Positions 47,447-52,621 of a DNA stretch of 52,621 nucleotides are shown here, one piece after another. The notes under the pieces were generated by a model, which searched no databases, was not told where the DNA came from, and was given only the letters and a program-made list of their open reading frames with translations. This stretch comes from Methylobacterium sp. WSM2598 (GTDB taxonomy: Bacteria > Pseudomonadota > Alphaproteobacteria > Rhizobiales > Beijerinckiaceae), in contig NZ_KB900609.1 in the NCBI RefSeq assembly GCF_000379105.1, positions 5,989,963 to 6,042,583 of the forward strand, in the 5' to 3' direction. Position 1 is the stretch's first letter. The number at the start of each line of letters is the position of its first letter. Made by a program: the position numbers and the translations under genes.

Positions 47447-48859
47447 ATGCGCCGTCACCGCCGTGCCAAGATCGTCGCCACCGTCGGCCCCGCGAGTTCC
47501 GCCCCGGACCGGCTGAAGGCCCTGTTCCTCGCGGGCGTCGACACGTTCCGCCTCAACTTCAGCCACGGCCTGCAGGAGGACCACGCCAAGGTCCACGCCG
47601 CGATCCGCGCCCTGGAGCGGGAGGTCGGCCGCCCGATCGGCATCCTGCAGGACCTGCAGGGACCCAAGATCCGGATCGGCACGGTCAGGGACGGCCGGCT
47701 CGACCTCGCGGCGGGTGAGACCGTGCGCTTCGTGCTGGAGGGCGGCGAGGGCGACAAGCAGGCCATCCCGCTGCGCCACCCGGAGATCTTCGCCGCGGCC
47801 GCGCCGGGCCAGGACCTGCTGATCGACGACGGCCGGGTGCGGGTGCGCGTCGTCGGCCTCGGGTCCGACACGCTCACCGCGGAGGTGATCACCGGCGGAG
47901 CGATCTCCAACCGCAAGGGCGTGAACCTGCCGGGCACCCTGCTCGACCTCTCCCCGCTCACCGAGAAGGACCGGGCGGACCTCGCCTTCGGGCTCGACCT
48001 CGGCGTCGATTGGGTGGCTTTGTCCTTCGTGCAGAAGCCCTCGGACGTGGTGGAGGCGCGCGCCCTGATCGGGGACCGCGCCGGCATCATGGCGAAGATC
48101 GAGAAGCCGCAGGCGCTGGAGCGGATCGAGGACATCATCCGGCTGTCGGACGCCGTGATGGTCGCCCGCGGCGACCTGGGCGTCGAGATCCCGCACGAGG
48201 ACGTGCCCGGGCGCCAGAAGGAGCTGATCCGGGCCTGCCGGCTCGCGGTCAAGCCCGTCGTCGTGGCGACCCAGATGCTCGACTCGATGGTGGCCGCCCC
48301 CGCTCCGACCCGGGCGGAGGCTTCGGACGTGGCGACCGCCATCTACGACGGCGCGGATGCGGTCATGCTCTCGGCCGAGTCGGCCACGGGCCGGTACCCG
48401 GTCGAGGCGGTCGGGATGATGGACCGCATCATCCGGAGCGTGGAAGGGCACAAGCTCTACCGCTCGATCGTCGCCGCCTCGGATCCGGGCGAGGAGGAGA
48501 CGCCGCCCCACGCGGTCGCGACCGCCACGGCCACGCTCGCCGAGGCGGTCCACGCCCGGGTGATCGTGACCTACACGACGAGCGGGACGACCGCGGCGCG
48601 CGTCGCCCGCAAGCGGCCGGCCGTGCCGATCCTGGCGCTGACCCCGAACCTCGCGACGGCGCGGCGGCTCTGCCTGATGTGGGGCGCGCACAGCGTCCAC
48701 ACGGAGGACGTGGATTCCTACGAGGAGATGACGTCCAAGGCCGCGCGCGCCGCCGAGCAGGAAGACTTCGCCCGGCGCGCCGACCTCATCGTCGCGACGG
48801 CCGGCATTCCCTTCCACACGGCGGGCAACACCAACAACATCCGCGTCATCCAACTCTGA
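47447..48859 (+). CDS. pyk: Pyruvate kinase (TtuE-like)
   Basis: A 470-residue pyruvate kinase converting phosphoenolpyruvate and ADP to pyruvate and ATP. KIVATVGPASS, FRLNFSHG (active-site Arg, Asn, Ser), LQDLQGPKIRIG, IMAKIEKPQALE (catalytic Lys), VMVARGDLGVEIP (metal-binding Asp), ATQMLDSM and EASDVATAIYDGADAVMLSAESATGRYP are canonical. The C-terminal regulatory-type domain is complete. Pyruvate kinase is part of known tartrate clusters as ttuE, where it handles carbon from glycerate; the location 180 bp behind ttuC suggests that role here. A hairpin precedes it, so it may also have its own promoter. Confidence 0.95.
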   Translation: MRRHRRAKIVATVGPASSAPDRLKALFLAGVDTFRLNFSHGLQEDHAKVHAAIRALEREVGRPIGILQDLQGPKIRIGTVRDGRLDLAAGETVRFVLEGGEGDKQAIPLRHPEIFAAAAPGQDLLIDDGRVRVRVVGLGSDTLTAEVITGGAISNRKGVNLPGTLLDLSPLTEKDRADLAFGLDLGVDWVALSFVQKPSDVVEARALIGDRAGIMAKIEKPQALERIEDIIRLSDAVMVARGDLGVEIPHEDVPGRQKELIRACRLAVKPVVVATQMLDSMVAAPAPTRAEASDVATAIYDGADAVMLSAESATGRYPVEAVGMMDRIIRSVEGHKLYRSIVAASDPGEEETPPHAVATATATLAEAVHARVIVTYTTSGTTAARVARKRPAVPILALTPNLATARRLCLMWGAHSVHTEDVDSYEEMTSKAARAAEQEDFARRADLIVATAGIPFHTAGNTNNIRVIQL

Positions 48860-48864
48860 CGCGC

Positions 48865-48891
48865 CTTCCGATCGGGCGGCCCGGTCGGAAG
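48865..48891. terminator. Hairpin between convergent pyk and response regulator genes
   Basis: CTTCCGATCGGG (48865-48876) pairs over 12 positions (one G-U) with CCCGGTCGGAAG (48880-48891), triloop CGG. It is 5 bp after the pyk stop and 30 bp beyond the stop of the opposing response regulator, so it could serve both. Confidence 0.6.
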
Positions 48892-48921
48892 CGCCGAAGG
48901 CGCGCGCCGGGCCGGTCGCGT

Positions 48922-49560
48922 TCAGACCTCGCCGAGGTCGCGGGCGTGCCGGACCGCGAGGTGCGTGAGTTCGGTGTGCGACCCGAGGTCGAAGCGCCGG
49001 CGCAGGGCCGCGCAGGCATTGGTCACCGTCTTGTAGCTCACCGACAGGTCGGCGGCGATCGCCGCGCGGGTGCGCCCCTCGGCGAGCAGGGCGAGGATGC
49101 GCCGCTCGCGCGGGCTGAGCTGCTGCAGAGGGCTGCGGGCGGGATCCCGGCGCAGCAACGCCACCTCGGCGGCCAGGGAGGGGTCGAGGTAGGGCCGCCC
49201 GGCCCGGACCCGGTCGACGGCCCGGAGCAGCTCGGCGGCGGGCGCGTCCTTGAGCACGTAGCCGAGGGCGCCGCTCTCCAGCGCCTGCGCGATCACGGCC
49301 GGGTCGGCGTGCATGCTGAAGACGAGGCAGCGGGTGGGCAGGCGGCGCCCGGCCACGCGCCGCAGGAGCGCGAGGCCGGCGAGCGGCGCGCCCGCGAAGG
49401 CGAGGTCGACCAGCGCCACCGCGGGCCGGTGGCGCAGGACGGCGCGGTAGCCCTGCGCGAGGCAGGCGGCGACCCGCACCTCCGCGCCGCCATCCTCCAG
49501 CAGCCGGCGGCAGCCCTGCAGCACGATCGGGTGGTCGTCGATGACCAGGATGCCGCTCAT
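48922..49560 (-). CDS. LuxR/NarL-type response regulator
   Basis: A 212-residue two-component regulator. Receiver domain (1-120): acidic pocket Asp8/Asp9 (VIDDHP), phospho-acceptor Asp52 (ALVDLAF), Ser82 (VFSMHAD) and Lys104 (YVLKDAP). C-terminal LuxR-type helix-turn-helix at about 147-205: LSPRERRILALLAEGRTRAA and LSVSYKTVTNACAALRRRF. The start overlaps the stop of the sensor kinase gene by 4 bp, so the two are a cognate pair. The usual receiver-helix Arg/Asp pattern is normal; no degeneration seen. Target genes unknown; the TonB-dependent receptor gene upstream in the same direction is a candidate partner. Confidence 0.92.
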   Translation of the reverse strand: MSGILVIDDHPIVLQGCRRLLEDGGAEVRVAACLAQGYRAVLRHRPAVALVDLAFAGAPLAGLALLRRVAGRRLPTRCLVFSMHADPAVIAQALESGALGYVLKDAPAAELLRAVDRVRAGRPYLDPSLAAEVALLRRDPARSPLQQLSPRERRILALLAEGRTRAAIAADLSVSYKTVTNACAALRRRFDLGSHTELTHLAVRHARDLGEV

Positions 49561-50987
49561 GCGGGCAGCGTCTCCGGCGCGGGCGAGGTCTCCGGCTCGA
49601 CCGGGATCGCGGCGAGGAGGAGCGTCCCGGCTCCCTCCGGGGCGGGGCCGAGAACGAGCGTGCCGCCCAGGGCCTCGACGCGCTCGCGCATGCCCGGCAG
49701 GCCGCGCCCGGCCCCGGGCGCCGCGGGCAGGCCGACCCCGTCATCCGCCACGCGGACCCGCAGGATCCCGTCCGCCTCGTCGGCCGCGGCGGTGACGCGC
49801 CGGCCCCGCGCGTGGCGCAGGGCGTTGGTGACGCCCTCCTGGACGCAGCGATAGACCGTGAGATCGACGAGGTCGCCGTAGCTGCGGCGCAGGCCGGGAA
49901 AGCGGCCCTCGATGCGGATGCCGGGATTGTGCCGCGCGAGGTCGCGCAGCAACAGGTCGAGGCAGGCCTCCAGCGGCGCCTGCCCGAGCCCGGCCGGCCG
50001 CAGGCGGCTCAGCAGCGCCCGGTTGATGACCTGGACCCGCTTGACGATGCCGGCGATGTCGTCGGTGCGCTGCTGCAGGCGGCCGCGGGCCGGCTCGTCG
50101 AGGGTCGCGGCGATCCGGGCGATCGAGGCGGAATTCGCCTCCAGGGCGAACAGGCAGGGTCCGAACTCGTCGTGCAGTTCGAGGGCGGTGCGCCGGCGCT
50201 CGTCGTCCTGCGCGGTGAGCAATTCGCGGTTGAGCCGGCGGTTCGCCGCCCGGGCGCCCTCGAGCGCCTCGGCGAGCCGGTTGAAGCGGGCGGCGATCAC
50301 GGCGAGTTCCGGCGTGTCGGGGCGGTCGAGGCGGGGGCTGTAATCGCGCTGCTCCAGGCGGGTGAGCCCCTCGGCGACCCGCTCCAGCGGTCGCAGCAGC
50401 CGCCCGAAGGCGACGAACAGGGTCGCCAGCATGGCGAGGCTGAGCGCCGCGCCGGTGAGGCCGAGCGCCACCGCGTAGCCCCAGACCTCGTCGATCTCGT
50501 CCGAGGGCTCGGTGGTGACGAGGGCGGTGCCGACCGGCTGCCCCCGCACCACGAGCGGCACCGCGTGGCGCAGGACCGGCGGCGCGATCAGGCGCGCGAA
50601 CCAGCGCGGCGCCCTGCGCCGGCCCTCGGGCGTCGGCGGCGGGCCGTCCCCGACCACCGCGCCGCCGGCGTCGAGGAGGCGCACCCGCACGTGGCGCAGG
50701 GTCTCGAACCGGGCGGCCAGGACCCGGAACACGCCCGCCACGGGCAGGTCGGGCATCATCTGCAGGGTCTCGGCGACGAGCGGCTCGACCACCGCGATCG
50801 AGGCGGCAGTCTCGACCTGCGTCGCCGTGCGCGCCTTGAGGATGATCACCGCACCCGAGACCGCCGCCGCGACGAGGTTGATGACGACGACCACCCCCAT
50901 CAGTCGGGCGCGCATCGGCCGACCGGACCACAGGGCCGGGACGCGCAGGCGCCGGGGCTGCGGCGGAAGGGTCGCCTCGGAGAGCAT
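49557..50987 (-). CDS. NarX/UhpB-type sensor histidine kinase
   Basis: A 476-residue membrane sensor. TM1 at about 27-50 (ARLMGVVVVINLVAAAVSGAVII), a periplasmic domain (about 51-168), TM2 at about 170-193 (YAVALGLTGAALSLAMLATLFV), HAMP linker (LLRPLERVAEGLTRLEQRDYSP), a HisKA_3 dimerisation domain with His272 (ERRRTALELHDEFGPCLFAL), and an HATPase domain with QEGVTNALRHA (N box), VADDGVGLP (G1) and GRGLPGMRERVEALGG (G2). The periplasmic part contains no recognisable ligand fold. It phosphorylates the response regulator encoded by the overlapping downstream gene. It begins 81 bp after the TonB-dependent receptor gene. Confidence 0.92.
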   Translation of the reverse strand: MLSEATLPPQPRRLRVPALWSGRPMRARLMGVVVVINLVAAAVSGAVIILKARTATQVETAASIAVVEPLVAETLQMMPDLPVAGVFRVLAARFETLRHVRVRLLDAGGAVVGDGPPPTPEGRRRAPRWFARLIAPPVLRHAVPLVVRGQPVGTALVTTEPSDEIDEVWGYAVALGLTGAALSLAMLATLFVAFGRLLRPLERVAEGLTRLEQRDYSPRLDRPDTPELAVIAARFNRLAEALEGARAANRRLNRELLTAQDDERRRTALELHDEFGPCLFALEANSASIARIAATLDEPARGRLQQRTDDIAGIVKRVQVINRALLSRLRPAGLGQAPLEACLDLLLRDLARHNPGIRIEGRFPGLRRSYGDLVDLTVYRCVQEGVTNALRHARGRRVTAAADEADGILRVRVADDGVGLPAAPGAGRGLPGMRERVEALGGTLVLGPAPEGAGTLLLAAIPVEPETSPAPETLPA

Positions 50988-51068
50988 GCCGGATGATACG
51001 GTACGGCGCGGGGCGCGGCCAGGGGCGCTCCGACCCGGCCGGGCCGCCTCAGGCCACGCGCGCCGCCC

Positions 51069-52621
51069 TCACCAGGTCACGCGCATGCCGCCGTAGACCG
51101 AGAGCGGCTGCAGCAGGGTCGTGCTGCGCGGGTCGGTCAGCGCGTAGCGGTTCGCGAAGGCCGCGCTCGGCTCGATGAACGTCCCGAAATTCGCCACCCG
51201 CGTGTTGGTCAGGTTCGTCACCAGACCGAACAGCTGCACCTCCCGCGACACTTGATAGCTCGTCGTCAGGTTCACCAGCGCGTAGGGTGCCAGCTTCCGG
51301 TTCAGGTTCGACTCGTCACCCCGGAAAAACGACGACGAGAACGCCGCCACGTTCATCCCGAGCCGCCACTCCGGCGTCACCGCGACCTCGAACCCCGCCT
51401 TGATCTGGTGCTCGGGCACCAGCGGAACCTTGTTGCCCGGACGCACCCGGATCAGCCCGTCCCCGCTCGCCAGGGGGTTGTTGGGCGACGACAACTCGCC
51501 TTGGAACTGGAAGGTCGCGTCGATCAGCGCGTAGTTGGCATAGAGGCTCACCCGCTCCGCCGCGTACTCCGCCGCCACCTCCACACCCTGGCGCCGGGTC
51601 GCCGGCACGTTCACGTAGTAGCCCCGGGCCGCGTTGCCCGGCACCGCTACCTGCAGGATGTCGTGGGTCAGGTCGGTGCGGAACAAACCGAGCTTGTAGC
51701 TCAGCAGCCCGCCCTCGTAGAAGTCCGGCACCGCGCCGCGCAGGCCCGCCTCGTAGGTCTGGGCCTCGACCTGCTTGAGCGGCGGGTCGGCGACCAGCGA
51801 GTTGGGCAGCAGGCAGGGCCGGTTCGGGTTGGCGCAGGCGAGTTCGAGCGGGGTCGGGGCGCGGTTGGACTCGGAGTAGCCGCCGTAGAGGCTGAGCCAG
51901 GGCGCGACCCTGTAGGTCAGGCCGGCGACCGGGTTGACGCGGGTGTAGTAGCGGGTGCCGGTGACGTCGGGCGAGAAGCCGGTCAGGTCCCGGGTCGCGA
52001 TGCGGGCGAAGTTCAGGCGGGCGCCGGCGGTGAGCGAGAGTTGCTCGGTGAGGTCGAAAGTGTCGAGGGCGTAGAGGCCCATGGAGAGGTTGGAGCCGAT
52101 CACGCTGCTGGGAGCGATGCCGAGGGCGGCGGCGGTGCGCAGGGGCCCGGTGCCGAGGCCCGGGACGAGCCCGTAGGTGAGGTTGAGCGGGTTGGTGGTG
52201 ACGCTCAGATCCGGGTTGATGAGGCCGAGCAGGCTGGCGGACTTGAAGCTGTAATCGGCGACGTCGATGCTGCCGCCGAGGATGAAGGTGTTGCCGTGAT
52301 CGAGGAGGCGGTCGCGGTTGGTGGCCTGGAGCGAGCCGCCCCAGCCGGTCGCCTCGGTCTTGACCGTGTCGAGGGTGGCGCAGGGAATGCCCGCCCGGAA
52401 CGGGATCGGCGCGTTGCCCGCGCCGAGCAGCAGGAACTGGTTGCGGAACTGGGCCTGGGTCTGGCCGGGCGCGGCGGTGAACCCGTCGTCCTGGTAGCAA
52501 AGGAAGCCGCGGAAATTGGAGCGGGTGCTGCAATTCTCGAAGTTGCCGTCGTTGCCGTCCACGTAGCGCTGGCTGAAGCGGCGCAGGTAGGCGTTGCCCG
52601 CCAGGTCCCAGCCCGGCGTCA
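51069..52621 (-). CDS. TonB-dependent outer-membrane receptor, C-terminal part (cut by window end)
   Basis: The minus-strand frame is open from the window edge to TGA at 51069-51071, giving 517 residues of an outer-membrane beta-barrel with no start in view. Alternating aromatic strands are typical: TPGWDLAGNAYLRRFSQRYV, SLYGGYSESNRAPTPLELACA (the conserved NRAPTPxEL box of siderophore/vitamin receptors), YEAGLRGAV and VEVAAEYAAERVSLYANYAL. The ending GVYGG-type MRVTW with terminal aromatic residue is the outer-membrane insertion signal. The plug domain, TonB box and signal peptide lie beyond the window. Ligand unknown (ferric siderophore is the usual guess for this box). It is followed by the kinase/regulator pair in the same direction. 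Confidence 0.9.
   Translation of the reverse strand, partial: TPGWDLAGNAYLRRFSQRYVDGNDGNFENCSTRSNFRGFLCYQDDGFTAAPGQTQAQFRNQFLLLGAGNAPIPFRAGIPCATLDTVKTEATGWGGSLQATNRDRLLDHGNTFILGGSIDVADYSFKSASLLGLINPDLSVTTNPLNLTYGLVPGLGTGPLRTAAALGIAPSSVIGSNLSMGLYALDTFDLTEQLSLTAGARLNFARIATRDLTGFSPDVTGTRYYTRVNPVAGLTYRVAPWLSLYGGYSESNRAPTPLELACANPNRPCLLPNSLVADPPLKQVEAQTYEAGLRGAVPDFYEGGLLSYKLGLFRTDLTHDILQVAVPGNAARGYYVNVPATRRQGVEVAAEYAAERVSLYANYALIDATFQFQGELSSPNNPLASGDGLIRVRPGNKVPLVPEHQIKAGFEVAVTPEWRLGMNVAAFSSSFFRGDESNLNRKLAPYALVNLTTSYQVSREVQLFGLVTNLTNTRVANFGTFIEPSAAFANRYALTDPRSTTLLQPLSVYGGMRVTW

Overview
The window is very GC-rich double-stranded DNA with G/C-dominated third codon positions. Gene content fits a Rhizobiales alphaproteobacterium, most likely Methylobacterium or a close relative: the hisB-DUF2628-hisH-hisA-hisF-hisE-coaA order, petABC followed by mtnP, a K+-independent H+-pyrophosphatase, ribH-nusB-thiL, and a MalQ-TreY fusion beside a GlgE of about 1,120 residues. 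Genus assignment is inference from gene content, not from a search. I see no rRNA, tRNA, CRISPR array, prophage or complete insertion sequence.

Layout. 1-754: the 3' end of an aldehyde dehydrogenase and its DUF779 partner. 819-19456: an 18.6-kb alpha-glucan/trehalose block (glgX, treZ, malQ-treY fusion, glgE with an extra N-terminal GH13 domain, treS-maltokinase fusion, glgB). It encodes both the TreY/TreZ route from glucan to trehalose and the TreS/Mak/GlgE/GlgB route from trehalose via maltose-1-phosphate back to branched glucan. 19710-23514: a class I aminotransferase and a single-subunit molybdopterin oxidoreductase. 23788-28242 (minus strand): hppA, then ribH-nusB-thiL. 28514-39362 (plus strand): an anion-symporter-like MFS permease, cytochrome bc1 (petABC), mtnP, the his cluster and coaA. 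39692-41926: a GGDEF protein with a degenerate EAL domain. 42129-43975: an accessory patch with an AT-richer acyltransferase gene, a probable transposase remnant and palindromes. 43976-48859: a tartrate/D-malate module (FadR-type regulator divergent from permease-ttuC-pyruvate kinase). 48922-52621 (minus strand): a TonB-dependent receptor, truncated by the window edge, followed by a NarX/UhpB-type sensor kinase and LuxR-type response regulator.

The most unusual signal is a dispersed element of about 120-140 bp present four times (2922-3050, 19456-19575, 34096-34228, 41990-42128). Each copy starts at or right beside a stop codon, in the same orientation as that gene. It opens with a hairpin whose loop keeps TGATC in three copies although the stem sequence is completely different in one of them, followed by a second conserved stem around CATCCGCATGGCCGAAA. 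This looks like a structured 3'-end element. A second notable signal is a cluster of CTTSCRYGSAAG palindromes in the divergent regulator/permease spacer at 44712-44827, which I read as an operator array.
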